Part shown: piece by piece, positions 1 through 12,193 of the stretch
Layout: each line of letters starts with the position of its first letter
Numbering within the stretch: position 1 is the first letter of the stretch
Source: Panax quinquefolius
Taxonomy: Eukaryota > Streptophyta > Magnoliopsida > Apiales > Araliaceae
DNA length: 64,000 nucleotides
Assembly (NCBI GenBank): GCA_020205615.1
Contig: CM035153.1
Location: forward strand, 92,780,792 to 92,844,791
Direction: 5' to 3'
Program-made: the position numbers and the translations under genes
The notes under the pieces: generated by a model
The model's input: the letters and a program-made list of their open reading frames with translations, nothing else
Database searches by the model: none
Told to the model about the DNA's origin: nothing

Positions 1-340
1 AGAATTGAAAGGTTCCAAATAGCAAAAGAGTTGTCGGTTTAGTGATAAAGACAAAGTATATAGCTATAAATGAAGTCGCAAGTTGATTGTTTGGATTAAA
101 AGTTCATTACGTAACTAGAATAGTTCCTAAGTCTCATCTTCGATCTAAACATGTGTCAGTGGCACTTTCATTTGATTATTGTAATCATCGAAAGATGGGA
201 AATCACTATAGAGATAGTGGACTCTCATGAACAACATTACATATCCATTAACTAAAACTTATCCAACAGCAGGATAATCGTCACTTAGATAAGAAGAGTA
301 TGAGTTACCATGGCGATTGGCTTTAGTGCAAGTGGGAGAT
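1..340 (+). mobile_element. 3' internal end of a Ty1/copia element (non-coding) with polypurine tract
   Basis: The stretch ending in 'gcaagtgggagat' at about 329-340 looks like the untranslated 3' end and polypurine tract that precedes the 3' LTR in Tork/Angela-type plant copia elements. No pol frame remains. The rest of the element lies outside the window to the left. Assignment rests on the PPT-like motif and on the LTR-like structure that follows it directly. Confidence 0.6.
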
Positions 341-2218
341 TGAAAGTAATATGCATACAAGCCAATCATGTTTGATGATAAAGCATCTTTGTAACAATCT
401 TATTCATTTATTAATAAAAGGTATTAATTTATTAAAGGCTTTTAATTATCTACATGATGCTGTTTTATAATATGTGATAAACTCATAGTTTTAAGCAATG
501 CTTTTAGAATAATGATGATGATCATTCTAATGAGATCTAAATTCTTAGAAAGCTTAAAACTAAAATAGTTCCCAATCATTGGATTACTAAATTGGGGATT
601 AGTGAATCCGGATAGATTGGTACATACGCTGCTTGCTCATCGGATGAGGATGATTGATCTCACGATCATTTGTGTGGAGACACTAAAGCAAGTATGTAGG
701 TGCTTATTAGAGAATAAGTTCACTCGAACGTGGCTCGCTAAGGAATACCTAATGGAGTTTTATTTGCCTCACAATAGGAATTCTCAGAGTGATAGTAGTA
801 CAAGTGATCCTTGACTTGAGATCATCATAGTATTCGTGTATGATGAGTTATACTTTGACTTATTCCTTAAGACCCTTAGGATATATCAAAGGGTATGCTT
901 GGGTATAATAAGTCAGATATGGAGATAATGTATGATCAATAAAGAATCTACCACTTCTAATAAAAGAAGAGAAATGTCCTATGTGATTCGATAAATGACA
1001 ACCCAAAGAGTCCTCGGCTACAAGGCGTAATGAAATTAAAAAGGAGTTTCTAATTTGCATTATTTGAGTCAGGCATTTAAGGATCGAAATACATAGAATT
1101 AAATAAAATAAGACTTGACAAAGAATCCCAATGCCTTATATTTAATCGGGACATCAGATGGTGGAAGGATTGAATTGTACAGAACTATTTACTCAAAGGT
1201 TCTTTAATGATTAATGTTGAAATCTATATTATCCGGAAAGTCGCTGATCGCTAGGAGGCTTATCCCTATCAGAGAATAAATATTATTTATTTAAATAAAT
1301 TAATTGTTTAATTTATTTATTTAAATAAGATTAGAATTGTTCTAATTGATTTATTCACAACCTGCTTAATATGGAGAACCTAAAGGGTCACACCATAAAA
1401 GGAAGAATAATTATTTAAGAAGTTAATGGCATAATCGTAATAATATAGTTAAGTATATTTAATTTAATCTATGGTGATAGAATAAATTAAATAGCTTAAT
1501 ATTTATTATTTAATATTTTAGAAATATTAAATATAAATTAATAAGAGGGTCTTATTAATATTATTACAATTATTATTATTTTAATTTCTAAAAGAGTTTA
1601 GGAATTAATTTAATATAAGTACTTTCATTTATTCCTAATTGGATTAGGAAGGAAAATTAGTTAAAGGAGTTTAATTAATTATCCCTAATAAGATTAGGGA
1701 GCTTAATTAATTAAAAGAATTTAATTAATTAAAAAAACCCAATTCCTTAATTGTTAAGGTGGGTTGCCCACATCTATAAATAAGAGGAGTCTTATTACGG
1801 GTGCGGGGGTGTTGACTTTTTTCAACGCATTTACATAAATTCCAATTTATCGGAGAGTACACCTTTTTCTATGTAGATGTAGAAAACTAGGGTTTGAGCT
1901 AATACCCTTCTTCTTCAATTTTCTTCTTCCTTGGTGGATCACCTCTAGAGGCCAAACATTTGGGTGGCTAACGCCGATCAAAGGAAGGAACAAAACCCTG
2001 TGGATTCAAGATCGAACGCGAAAGGATTTGGAGGTGAACTTGTACCTGAGGAAGCTCGATCTTCAAGGGTATGATTTATTCTTTATCTTTTCGTTTAATT
2101 AATAATTATGCATAAAGGGTGATCCGGGTATATGGTTTGTAAATTTTTAAACTCTGATTTTACTAGCTTCCGCTTATTTATGCAATTTGATTGCGTTCTT
2201 TAACATACAAACCTAACA
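341..2218 (+). mobile_element. Copia 3' LTR (about 1.9 kb)
   Basis: It starts TGAAAGTAATATGC directly after the purine tract and ends AAACCTAACA. It contains a TATA box at 1775-1782, a leader-like segment rich in 'ttcttcttc', and a 'cttccgctta' motif close to its end, as seen in many copia LTRs. The 1.2-1.7 kb portion is extremely AT-rich. The left partner LTR is outside the window, so the target duplication cannot be checked. The first bases may have lost a couple of nucleotides relative to the usual TGTTG start. Confidence 0.65.
1775..1782 (+). promoter_or_regulatory. TATA box of the copia LTR
   Basis: TATAAATA lies about 440 bases before the LTR end and is followed by a C/T-rich leader, the expected place for the retrotransposon core promoter. 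Confidence 0.6.
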
Positions 2219-2950
2219 CTTAAGTATGCTTAGTGAGATTTCCACCAATAAGGTGTAGACAACATTTTACTTTGTGTAAGAAATTAAGAAAAGTAAGGTC
2301 ATTAGCTATTTAAGGAAAGTGGGTTAGCAAATAAATTCACCTTATATGGACACAAGGGGGGACGGCCCTAAGCTCTCCAAATCCTCATTTTGCTTTTATT
2401 TTTAATGCCCAATTTTGATTAATCAAATGTCTACAATACCCTTAATCAAGTGGGCTAAGTATTGGTTTGCATTTTATTTCTTACGGGCTTCTCCTTTAAT
2501 TATTTTTGGTCATGTAATGAACATAGTCTAAAAATTTTAATATAGGTTACCTAAATTGTTTATTTAGGGTTTCCATTCCCAAACTTATGAAATTTAATTA
2601 CTTATACATGTGACTTTAGCTCATAACCTAATTAGGTTTACTAGAAATAGGTTTAAAATTATTAGTCACTTGAAATAACAAGATTATCCACTTAAGTTAG
2701 TATACATATTAAATACTAACCTTTCCTTATTACCATAACCCTTAGGTTATTTAATTGTCTCACCTAATTTCTACTTAGGTTACGAAGCTTTCATTTTTAA
2801 TGAAATCTATAAATGTATATATCCATAACTATAGTATATATGTTTATTGATCTATGCAACACTTCACATATGTTGTCACATATTAAATCACTATATAACA
2901 CAAAGTTTTAAATATCAATAATGTATATACATATATAGTGACTTAAAATT
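2219..2950 (-). mobile_element. LTR fragment related to family Q (minus)
   Basis: Read on the minus strand, 2700-2850 aligns by eye with 52990-53160 of the Q LTR: both have 'gtgtatatatg..', 'gtaacctaa..', 'aattaaataacctaag' and a '..ttagtatttaa..' block in the same order. No coding potential is seen. The left edge abuts the copia LTR; the right edge merges into the next minus-strand LTR, so the boundary near 2950 is approximate. Confidence 0.45.
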
Positions 2951-4930
2951 CACGGTTATTACAATTAGGTTACAAGAGCTTGTACAAACATACTCAAGAT
3001 AAACTAGGCTTGCTCAATTTTAATAACTTGAACAATAATAATATTGGAATGGAAACTTGCATTCAATATGAAAAGAATAAAGTTAGAAAGTTTGCTCAAT
3101 TGTAAGGAGATAAGGTTTAGAAACTTGCACAATTATAAAAGTAGAGTTAGAGAACTTGCCTCGATTGTAAGCTATACAAAAGTAAAATAATCTCCAATTA
3201 ACCTACACATATCATTACAATCGCAACAACAATTAGTTGTATGAATATTAACACTATGGGTATTAAACCATCATTTAGTTCATAACCCTAGCGTAGCACC
3301 TAACAATTTAGGTTAACATACTTAACGCCTCTAAAATCACACAATAATCAACATAAACTTTATCGTTCACTTCTAACTTTTGAAAAAATCACTTTTAGTT
3401 TCATTTTATAACTCAATTAACAATCATTTAAGAATCTTTTACACTTTGGATTACCACACCATATCATCTGTTATTATAGTTTATATTATGCTTAAATATC
3501 CTTAACATGCATGCTAAACTAACCCAAGTTCATTACACATGACCTGAAATTAAGCATTCTTTAATGTCTCAGGATAAGCCACTTTCATGCCACATAGGCT
3601 ACCAAGCCGACGCCTCGACATCGCTTTTGCAAAAGTTCAAATGCACTCTACTTTGGCCATAAAATCCCAATTCTACAAAATTACAACATCTTCACTTTGT
3701 CATATTATAGTTACACATGCTAAACACCATTCTACACACAAAAACTTTATATAAACTCTATTTTGAAGAATCAAAACTATATTTTTCCCAAATTTTCTCA
3801 TTTTTACACTTTTAACGAATTTGATCGCCATCGACTCGTTTCTTGATCAATTGTCATGATTCAAACTACATTGTTTTCGTTTCTTAACATATTAACATAA
3901 TCCATCAACAAACTACAGATTACATCACATATTGGACAAGAAATTTGGTACTTTCTAAGGCTATTTTTCAAATATGAACACTGTGATTTTCCTTTTCTTC
4001 CTACACCCAATTTACACGAATTTGATAACAAATAACAAGCATACATGATGATTAACAGAGTTTTGCAAAACTATATGAACATATCTCTACCACCACTCAC
4101 ATGATTTCCAAATCAGATCAAATATATATATATATATATATATACTATCAAAACTAAAAATAAACTTAGGAATAGTATATACCTTTAATCCCTGGTTATA
4201 CGCTAGCAAAAGATGATAACAAGGTTTAGCAATCCTCTCCTTCCACTTGAAATCTCAAAGAATACCCTCTCAATTTCTCTGCACTTCTCTCACCCTCTAT
4301 GTTTTCTCCTTAGCCAAATACGTGAATAAGAACGCTAGCCTTAGGAAATAATATGCGTAAAACATAAACTGACTTCCACTAACCCACATTCTCTTTCAGT
4401 TATAAAATAAAAATTTTATGTCAATTGAATAAGCCAAAGGCCACAAGGCCCCTGTTTGGCAACCAAAAAACCCAAACTAAATTATCATTATATTATTTAT
4501 ATTATATAGTTACAAGTGTCACACCCTAATTTATTTAATTTAATTAACTTAGTTTAATTAATTTAAATAACTTATATAATAATAATAATAATCTTATTGT
4601 CATTATATCTTATAATTATATATCTAATTTAATTAATAAATTAAAAATATCACTTTATTTTATTTATTTATTTCCACTAAATTAAACAATTCATTTAGCT
4701 TAATTATTTTCTTAAATATTAAGCAATTGATTTAATTTAATTATTTCCTTAAATTAAATCCTTCAGTTAAAATTATCAACACTCAATTTAATTATCAATA
4801 ATCAATTTAGTTACTAAATTAATTCACCACAATTCATCAATTATTTATTTTCTCAATAAATAAATTATTTAAAATATTTATTTAATTCAATAAATATTTA
4901 AATTAAATTACAAATTTCCTGATCATTACA
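2951..4930 (-). mobile_element. Diverged family G LTR, minus orientation (G0)
   Basis: Its reverse complement starts TGTAATGATCAGGAAATTTG at 4930 and follows the family G LTRs (21704, 29917, 48372) block by block: the AT-rich start, the AGCCAAA..TTTGGCT hairpin at 4432-4460, the 'gagaga' leader, 'tttgcaaaactctgttaatcatcatgta', and 'gtacaagctcttgtaacctaatt' near 2965. It is clearly more diverged than the other G copies and therefore older. The distal end does not match well below about 2950. No PBS or purine tract is attached. Confidence 0.7.
4119..4144. repeat. (TA)n microsatellite
   Basis: About a dozen TA units inside the G0 LTR, at the position where the other G LTRs also carry a short TATATA run. 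Confidence 0.9.
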
Positions 4931-5880
4931 TCCAAGGCATGACTGGCGCTGCAGCGCCAAGCCTAAAACCTTGAAAAAAATTTCTAACCGTTGCACTAGT
5001 TTGAGACGCTTACTTCACAATCTCATAACTACTTCGTTATAACTCAGAACGAAGTCGTTCCAAAGTCATTATCTTCCTTATCTTACGTACTTCAACTTCC
5101 CTCAGATAGAAATATATTCTGAATCCATTAACATGCCATTCAAATGGCTTAATCTTCATCAATCGTTCATTTTACGTTATTAACGTTCTTCGTTCGTTCA
5201 TCCGTAATTTGGTCATCTAAACTCGGAATTCGTTCATTCTTGAGTCCACGACTCACGTTTTCTACGTTCTCTTACATTCTTATGGAACCCTACACATTCG
5301 GGTTGATTTACATACTTTTTAGTTCTTGTTTGTCTTTTATAAAAAAAATTCATTACTTCGTTATAGCTAAGTTTAATCTGTTCTTCATGAACGTTTCTAC
5401 CGTTCCTAACCAAGAAATAAGCATCTAACTTATACGCGATGGTTTTAAACTTGTCCATCATTAACAAGTTATACTACGATGGTTTTAAATTTATCCATCA
5501 ACAACGTTCTTCGTGTTCTACGCGTGTTCTTCACGTTCTTCGTTTGTTCTTCATTATTAATCAATATTTTGAATAAGATTTCACTTTTTCTTGGAATTTG
5601 GTGTTATGAAACACCATTCCTTACTAATTCCACCGAATCGTTCATATGATTCATTCGGATCGCTCAAATTCATTACGAAATTCATACTTCCTTAAGAAAT
5701 TTATAAACTAAACTTCTAATTCTTATTTCTTCTTTTTCTCATGATTTCAACCATATGAAAATCATTCTTAACATCTTTTACTTCTATTCTCATTAAGTCA
5801 TGCTTTTAACATAGTAAACTTAAAGAAAATTTATATTAAACTAGGTTTTGGATTACCTTTCTTTTTTAATCTTCTTCCGT
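4931..5880. other. Unassigned AT-rich DNA, possibly part of the R1 LTR
   Basis: No supported gene. It contains a perfect 16-bp palindrome at 4944-4959, many 'cgttcttcgttcgttcatc'-like tracts, and a short direct repeat (cgatggttttaaa..tccatca) at about 5437 and 5475. It may be the distal half of the minus-strand R1 LTR, but I cannot find a clear LTR end. Confidence 0.4.
4944..4959. repeat. Perfect 16-bp palindrome
   Basis: TGGCGCTGCAGCGCCA equals its own reverse complement. It is GC-rich in a very AT-rich surrounding, 14 bp outside the start of the G0 LTR. Confidence 0.85.
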
Positions 5881-6730
5881 TAGAAAAAGTTTGCACTCGG
5901 GCTAGCTTTTCCTCTTCCTTTTCCCCCTCATCCAATTTCTCTCTCTCAAGTGTTGGTGATTTTCAAAATCACCAATAAATGAGCTAAGGCTCTCTTTAAA
6001 TAAAAAAAACAAGGCTAAGGCCAAAATAGTCATTTTGCCCCAAATTTACTATTCACGCCTCCTTACTATTCACGAAGCTTCTCTTGGAAACTTTGTGGTT
6101 CCGTCTTACGAAATTCATCCAACATTTCGAAAAACTACGATTCTCGGAATCCAAATATTTTCTGATATTTTGTCTCTCCTTTACAGCTTAACTTTTAAGT
6201 ATTCTTTGGAACTCCAAAAACTTGAAAACACTTTTTGATAATAAGAGTTTTCCTTCACGTTTTCCCCTGATGTAGCTAAACGAATGAAAAGTACATAACA
6301 ATACTTTTCATCATTTTTATTTTGTCCGATTTTTGTACGTTTTTCGAGAAAACCTTTTATCAGCTTACTTAACTTTTCATGATATATTATCGTCAAATCT
6401 TTCGACGGAATGTCATTTCGACATACCGAACTCTCAAAAAGGTTTAGGTTATTAAAACCCTAACCCTTAGGGTTTTGTTAGGTGAATAGTGCATATTTCG
6501 TCTTTTTCCTTAGAAATATTTTTTGTTCCTAGAAAAATTTTATTTTCGTCTTGAAAATTCTTACTCGTTCAGTCTAGCTCATAGCCAGAATCTTCCCGTT
6601 TTATTATCATCCTACGTTCTAGAACAATTAATAAACACATATCATATAATATTATTAAAAAAATTTATTTTATTAATAACTAGTTCTTTAAACTTAAATT
6701 CTGGACAATCCAATTTTTCGGGTTGTCACA
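5881..6730 (-). mobile_element. Gypsy-type LTR R1 (minus orientation)
   Basis: Its reverse complement begins TGTGACAACCCGAAAAATTG at 6730, a start typical of chromovirus LTRs, and matches R2 (16006-16587) over about 600 bp. Shared landmarks include the telomere-like block near 6454-6476, 'gaatgaaaagtacataaca' and 'ctcatagccagaat'. Unlike R2 it is not preceded by a polypurine tract; copia coding sequence begins immediately at 6731. The left boundary is approximate. Confidence 0.65.
5953..5975. repeat. Perfect inverted repeat, 11-bp arms
   Basis: Arms TTGGTGATTTT and AAAATCACCAA are separated by one C, in the presumed leader part of the R1 LTR next to a 'ctctctct' tract. Confidence 0.85.
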
Positions 6731-7298
6731 AATATTCAACTTGTTAATGGACTTGAATTTAATTTAATTAGTATCAGTCAATTAATGGATAATGGCAATC
6801 AAGTTAATTTTGAAAAAGATAAATGCACAATATTTCATGGTACTAACAATACTTCTATAGTTGCACAAAGAGAAGGAAATATATACTCTTGATTTTGAGC
6901 AACAAGATGAAGAACTGTGTCTTACTTCAGTACAAGATGAAGATTATCTATGGTATAAGAGGATGGCACATGTTCATATGGATCTAATCAAGAAGCTATC
7001 TAAAAGGAGTCTTGTAAAAGGACTACCAAAAACCAGGTTTGAAAAGAAAGGAATATGCATTTCTTGTCAACTAGAAAAACAAGTAAGAACTTCTTTTATA
7101 GCAAAGAATGTGGTATCAACCTCCTCTCCCTTGCAATTACTTCATCTTGATTTATTCGGACCAGAACGACATTCTAGTATTAATGGCAAATTTTATGCTT
7201 TTGTAATAGTTGATGATTTTTCTAGATACACATGGGTATTATTTTTTAGAACTAAGGATGAAGCATTTAAAGAGTTTGAAAAATTAATAAGGAATCTA
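6731..7298 (+). pseudogene. Copia pol, N-terminal piece: pre-integrase zinc region and start of integrase core
   Basis: The frame reads from the protease-distal segment (NLISISQLMDNGNQ) into the pre-integrase zinc finger (MAHVHMDLI with a later CISC pair) and the integrase core (LHLDLFGP and VIVDDFSRYTWVLFF, carrying two of the three acidic residues of the DDE triad). It then stops abruptly at the H1 LTR. The frame has a stop near 6891 at 'tactcttga'. Integrase would join element cDNA to host DNA. Coding continues in the same sense at 9825. The piece is a relic: the start codon, gag and protease are absent. Confidence 0.85.
7294..7298. repeat. Target-site duplication of H1, left copy
   Basis: ATCTA precedes the LTR, and ATCTT follows it at 9820-9824, matching 4 of 5. 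Removing the LTR and one copy restores the copia frame across the junction, which supports a simple insertion. Confidence 0.7.
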
Positions 7299-8126
7299 TG
7301 TCAACGTCAGGATTTTTACTGTCCCGTTTCTGTTCTTGTCTTTTGGTGTTCTCATGTTAGGTGAGATTTGTTTGAAAAATTAAGTTATGAAAAGGTCTGA
7401 CATTTATATGTCGACGATTAGACTGTAAGAGTCGCCAGTTAGTATTTTTAAATGGTTGCACCAACTCAATCGAGAAAAGGTTTACACATTGACCACATGA
7501 TGTAACACTGCTAAACTGGTCTGTGAAACCAAGATTTATTAGGGTCCGGGGACTTGCTTATGCGGAGGGAAGGTGTTAGGCACCCTCTGACATCCGTGTT
7601 ACCACAGTGACCGCCACTTTTCAATTAAACTGTTATATGAATGTGTGTGTGTGTGTATGGGTCAATGTACAATTATTTGGAAGTAGTGTTATGCCACGTT
7701 CGCACCTATATACAAAGGGTTTGAATTTATGTAAAAATTCAGTTTTAACGAGGTATAGGAATGATGTTTTGTAAAAGTGTTTTTCAAACCCTTATGCTCA
7801 ATAATAATTGAGGCCTTTGATACTTCTATTTTATTAAATGTTCAACTTGATTGCTTTTATTTTCGAGATGCGAAGCATCTCCGAGAAAATATGATATATA
7901 GCAGTGTTGAACTCCTTGTGGACATGAGAGCCGTCTAAGGAAATTTAGACATTGTGAATAATGTATATGTTGTTTACAGTCGAAAATGTCCGTCACGGGA
8001 ACCAAATCTTGATTTAGAAAACTGAATATGTGATCACAAGATTCCTAGGCTCAAATGAGGTAGCAGTTTGTATGAAAGTTGTAAGCAGTTATATAAATAA
8101 AAGTTGTAAATATATATATACAGACT

Positions 8127-8400
8127 GTCAACCACCACGAAGCAAACTTCACGGGGGACTATAAATGTTAATGTATAAAAGCGGTATATATAAATATATA
8201 TATATATAGATACAATCAACCACCACGAAGCACCTCCATGGGGGATCAAAAATGTAAATAAAGCAATAATGCGATCAACCACCACGGAGTAAACTCCAGC
8301 GGATTTAAATATAAATAAAGCAAAGAAAAAGCGATCAACCGTCAAGTAAACTTCGTGCAAAAGACGAAATGTAAATATAAAGAAAAGGCCACGAAGTAAA
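8127..8400. repeat. Tandem repeat in H1 (units with 'ccaccacgaagcaaacttc')
   Basis: Four to five imperfect units of about 55-90 bp share 'caaccaccacgaag(c/t)aaact(t/c)ca', separated by short AT-rich (TATA)n spacers. H2 keeps only one clear unit near 51474. Confidence 0.7.
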
Positions 8401-8408
8401 CTCCAGGC

Positions 8409-8640
8409 CTGACAGAAATGAATATATATATATATAAGCAGTAAACGCTCCAGATATAAAATCTAGGCTCATCGAATAGAGTCTGACAATATTTTATATA
8501 TATGTATATATATAAGTAATAAACGCTCCGAATATAAATCCAGGCTCATCGAAAAGAGTTCAACCACAATTTATATATAAGTATATATATATAAGAAATA
8601 AACGCTCTGGGCGTGAGTCTAGGCTCAATTGAGGCATAAC
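8409..8640. repeat. Tandem repeat in H1 (three units of about 90-100 bp)
   Basis: Three copies of '(ag)aaacgctc..ata..tc(c/t)aggctca' are each preceded by an 'atatatat' tract, at about 8430, 8515 and 8595. Confidence 0.7.
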
Positions 8641-8950
8641 TCGATAATGTTAGTCCATGGACCGAAGTCCAGGCATACACACGCAACACGACTCTCAACG
8701 TGAAGAACAATGTGTGCAAAATGTGGAAAAAAGGCTTTGAAAGTTGTAAAAAGGCTTACAGTGTACTGCCAAAGAAGTCTTCTATAGCTTTAAATGGATT
8801 AACACTCGGTTCCCACTAGTAAAAAATAGCAATATATGAGCTCACAAGTGTTTAAAATGAGAAAGCACTAAGTTTATAGTGTGTACAAAGCAAACTAGAC
8901 AGGGCTTCATCGTCATTTTCTCTTACAAAATGGCCACCCCAAGCCCTATT

Positions 8951-8962
8951 TTAATAGAGGGG
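8951..8962 (-). promoter_or_regulatory. Possible TATA-like element of the H1 LTR
   Basis: On the minus strand 'ctctattaaaatagg' lies upstream of the likely leader, similar to the promoter position in other Tat-type LTRs. Assigned by position and composition only. Confidence 0.3.
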
Positions 8963-9377
8963 GAGCCACAGGTGTATCTACGGTAGCCACAGATGCACCT
9001 GCGGCTGCCCGGGATGCCCCAGGCTCCACGGGTCCCGTCGTCTCAAAGTACGTGCACGTGTGCAACGTGATATCCGCTCGAACTTTCAGAACTTTAATTC
9101 GGGCCTCCGATTGAGGTGTATAAGACCTTTTACGGAGTGATGTTGTCGAGAGCAACACAAATGACATGGGATTAGAGGTTGTAAGAAGTCAGGAAGATGG
9201 GACCATGCCATTGGTCTTCAAGCTTCAAATTCTATTCGGTGTGTTGTCCTATGCTGTAGTCACTCGGGATTGCAGTTATTTGGTTCTTGTAGGACACTAC
9301 TATGTAGAATGTATGTTTAAATGTGTTGAGATGGCGCACATGTCGGATCGAGGTGGAAAAATAACAATTTTGCCCTT

Positions 9378-9795
9378 CACTGGGGTTATCTTCGGTTTGG
9401 GCTGATAAAGCAGTCAGTGCTCAAGGTTATCACTGAGATTGGGCTGCTGCAAGTACTTGATGTCCTCAGGGTTATCCCTGAGGTGTGCCTGACCTTCCAG
9501 GGTTATCTCCGAGTTTGGGACTGAGTGCCTCAGGATTATCTCCGAGGTTGAAGCTGATTGCTGGGGGTTGAAATGAGCTTTACCGGGGTTATCTTTGGAA
9601 TCGCAACTGCACACCTCGGTGTTATTTTCGAGGTTGAAACTGAAACTCTGAGTTTAGTTTCCAGGATTGAATATCTCGGGGTTATCTCAGAGATGGAAAA
9701 CGCTTCTCCGGTGTGATTTCCGCAACTGGAACTGTCATGTCCTCCAGGGTTATCTCTGAAAGACGATTCTGACCTCCTACAATGTTAGTAATAGG
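9378..9795. repeat. Array of mini-hairpin units in H1
   Basis: About 12 imperfect units of 30-45 bp have the core 'cGGGGTTATCTccG', often flanked by complementary triplets or longer (for example CTCGG..CCGAG, CTCAGG..CCTGAG). A matching array stands at 52057-52450 in H2. The first units are in the same order in both copies, so the array predates the split of the two LTRs. Confidence 0.8.
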
Positions 9796-9824
9796 AATTC
9801 AAAATTTTGAGTGTCTACAATCTT

Positions 9825-12193
9825 GAAACAAAGTATAGCTACAAACTCATTAGAATTAGAAGTAATCATGGTACCGAATTTCAAAAATATTTCATAACTT
9901 TTTGTGATCAAAGAGATATTAGCCATGAATTTTCAGCTCAAAGGACTCCTCAATAAAACGGAGTGGTGGAAAGGAAGAATAGGACTCTACAAGAGACGAC
10001 AAGAACTCTACTACAAGAAAGTAAGCTTCCAAAGAAATTTTGGGTCGAAGCAGTAAGTACATCATGTTATATTTTAAATAGAGTACTCATTTGTCTTATT
10101 ATTTTGAAAACACCTTATGAGCTTTTAAATAAAAAAAGTTCCAAACATAAGTTATTTCAAAGTATTTGGTTCTAAATGTTTCATCTTAAATACAAGTGAT
10201 AATTTGGTAAAATTTGATGCTAAGTCGTATGAAGGAATATTCCTTGACTATTCTCAAAACAGTAAGGCTTATCGTATTTTCAATATTAGAAAATAATGTG
10301 TGAAATAGTCTATTTATGTCACTTTCAATGAGACTAACAATGATCTTCCAAAAGAAAGAGAAGATGATGCAAGAAATTTGGAGATAGTCAGGAATTCAGC
10401 AAACCAAAAAGAATAAAATAAAAGACCGAATGAACAGTTTCTGGAAACTAAAATTGATGATCAACTTGAACGTGAACCTAAAAATTTACAATATGCTGAA
10501 GATGAGTCCCATGATCAAGAGGAAGTTATACATGATATCCAAATGCCAACAACAGCTAGATATATCAAGAATCATCCTCCAAAAAACATCATTGGAGATA
10601 TCAACAAAGGTATAACCACACGAAGAGGTTTACAAAATCATTGTGCATTCCATGTACTTTTGTCACAGGTTAAGCCAAAGAATGCAAATGATGTAGTTCT
10701 TGATTAAAACTGGCTACTGGCAATGCAAGAAGAACTTCAACAATTTGAGAGATGCCAAGTGTGGGAACTTATGCCTCCTCCAAAAGATGTTTCCATCATT
10801 GGTACTAAATGGGTATTGAAGAAATAGCTTGATGAGCACGGGACAATCACTCGTAACAAAGCAAGGTTGGTAGCTCAAGGATATAACCAATAAGAGGGGA
10901 TCGACTATGAAGAAACCTATGCACCAGTGGGAAGGCTGGAATTAATCCGAATTTTGTTATCTTTTTATATGCTACAAAAGGTTTAAGCTTTATCAAATGG
11001 ACGTAATGAGCACCTTCCTCAACGGACACATCAATGAAGAGGTATATATAAAACAGCCTCCTAGATTCGAGCATGAAAAGTATCCTAATCATGTTTACAA
11101 ATTAAAGAAAGCTCTTTATGGCTTGAAACAAGCTCCAAGGGCTTGGTACAAAAGGTTAAGTAAGTATCTCTTGTCAAACGAATTTATTAGAGGTAAAATA
11201 GATTCTAAATTATTTATTAAGCATAAAAATATAGATATCATTATTGTTCAAATATATGTAGATGATATAATATTTGGTGCTACTAATGATCTTCTTTGTG
11301 AGTGGTTTTCCAAGTGCATGCATAAAGAATTTGACATGAGCTTAATGGGAGAGCTTAATTACTTTTTGGGACTTCAAATCAAGCAAACAAAGGACGAGAT
11401 TTATATCCATAAAAAAAAATACACAAAAGAATTGCCGAAGAGATTTGGCTTTGAAGGATCTAACTCAAAAGGTACACCCATAAACACATCAATAAAGCTC
11501 ACCACTGATGATAAAGGTATTGATGTTGATATAACAAAATTTTGAGGTATGATTGGATGCTTATTATACTTAACTGCTTCTAGACCCGATATAATGTATA
11601 GCGTTTGTCTGTGTGCAAGATTTCAGGCTAAACCAAAAGAATCACACTTAAATGTTGTTAAAAGAATTTTGTAATATTTAAGTGGTACTATTAACTTAGG
11701 GTTGTTTTATCCAATTTACAATCACTTTGAACTAATAGGTTATTCAAATGCTGACTATGTAGGGTGTCAAATTGATAGAAAAAGTATGAGTGGTGCTTAT
11801 ACTTTCTTGGGACAAAGTCTCATATCATGGCATGGTAAAAAGCAAACCTCAGTGGCTCTTTCAACTACTGAGGGTGAATACCCAGCTGTAGGAAGTTGTT
11901 CTCAGATTTTATAGATGAGGCCAACCCTATGTGATTTTGATATATTATGTGAATGTGTGCCTATATACTATGATAATTCTAGTGCTATAGATATCTCTAA
12001 AAATCCTGTGTTACACTCACGTACAAAACATATAGTAGTAAGACATCATTTTTTAAGAGATAATATATCAAAAGGTCTAATTAAATTAATTTTTATTCCT
12101 ACTAAAAATCAAATCGCATATATTTTTACTAAATCGTTAAGTGAAGACAGATTTTGTATACTGCGAAGAGAACTTGGAATGTGTATAGCATAA
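9825..12193 (+). pseudogene. Copia pol, C-terminal piece: integrase, reverse transcriptase, RNase H
   Basis: The frame resumes directly after H1 with the integrase segment holding the last catalytic acid (VVERKNRTLQE). A linker follows with RYIKNHPPKNIIGDI. Reverse transcriptase follows with GTKWVLKK, ARLVAQGYNQ, KKALYGLKQAPRAW and the catalytic YVDDIIFGAT at about 11250. RNase H follows with SNADYVGCQIDRKSMSGA and a C-terminal SRTKHIVVRHHFL segment, ending at 12193. Several in-frame stops (for example before 10700, near 10828 and 10893, at 11545 and 11913) and frameshifts make it non-functional. The enzyme would copy element RNA into DNA in a virus-like particle. Confidence 0.88.

Larger units (their letters stand above)
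7299..9819 (-). mobile_element. Solo LTR H1 of a Tat/Ogre-type gypsy element
   Basis: On the minus strand it runs TGTAGACACTCAAAATTTT (9819) to ...CCTGACGTTGACA (7299), termini typical of Tat/Ogre-type LTRs, for 2521 bp. The same LTR borders a Tat gag/protease region at 21166-21703 plus 51088-52490. No internal sequence is present, and a near-perfect 5-bp duplication flanks it, so it is a solo LTR formed by LTR-LTR recombination. It holds three different tandem-repeat tracts. Short frames within it are repeat shadows. Confidence 0.85.

Noticed and set aside
602..814. 70-codon frame in the copia LTR
   Set aside because: Within an LTR, no pol or gag similarity, short.
8034..8360. 108-codon minus-strand frame with alternating IYIYIY
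   Set aside because: Reads through TA microsatellites and tandem repeats in the H1 solo LTR.
9166..9405. 79-codon plus-strand frame in H1 with protein-like composition
   Set aside because: Antisense to the element in the transcribed part of the H1 LTR, no counterpart in H2, no known motif.
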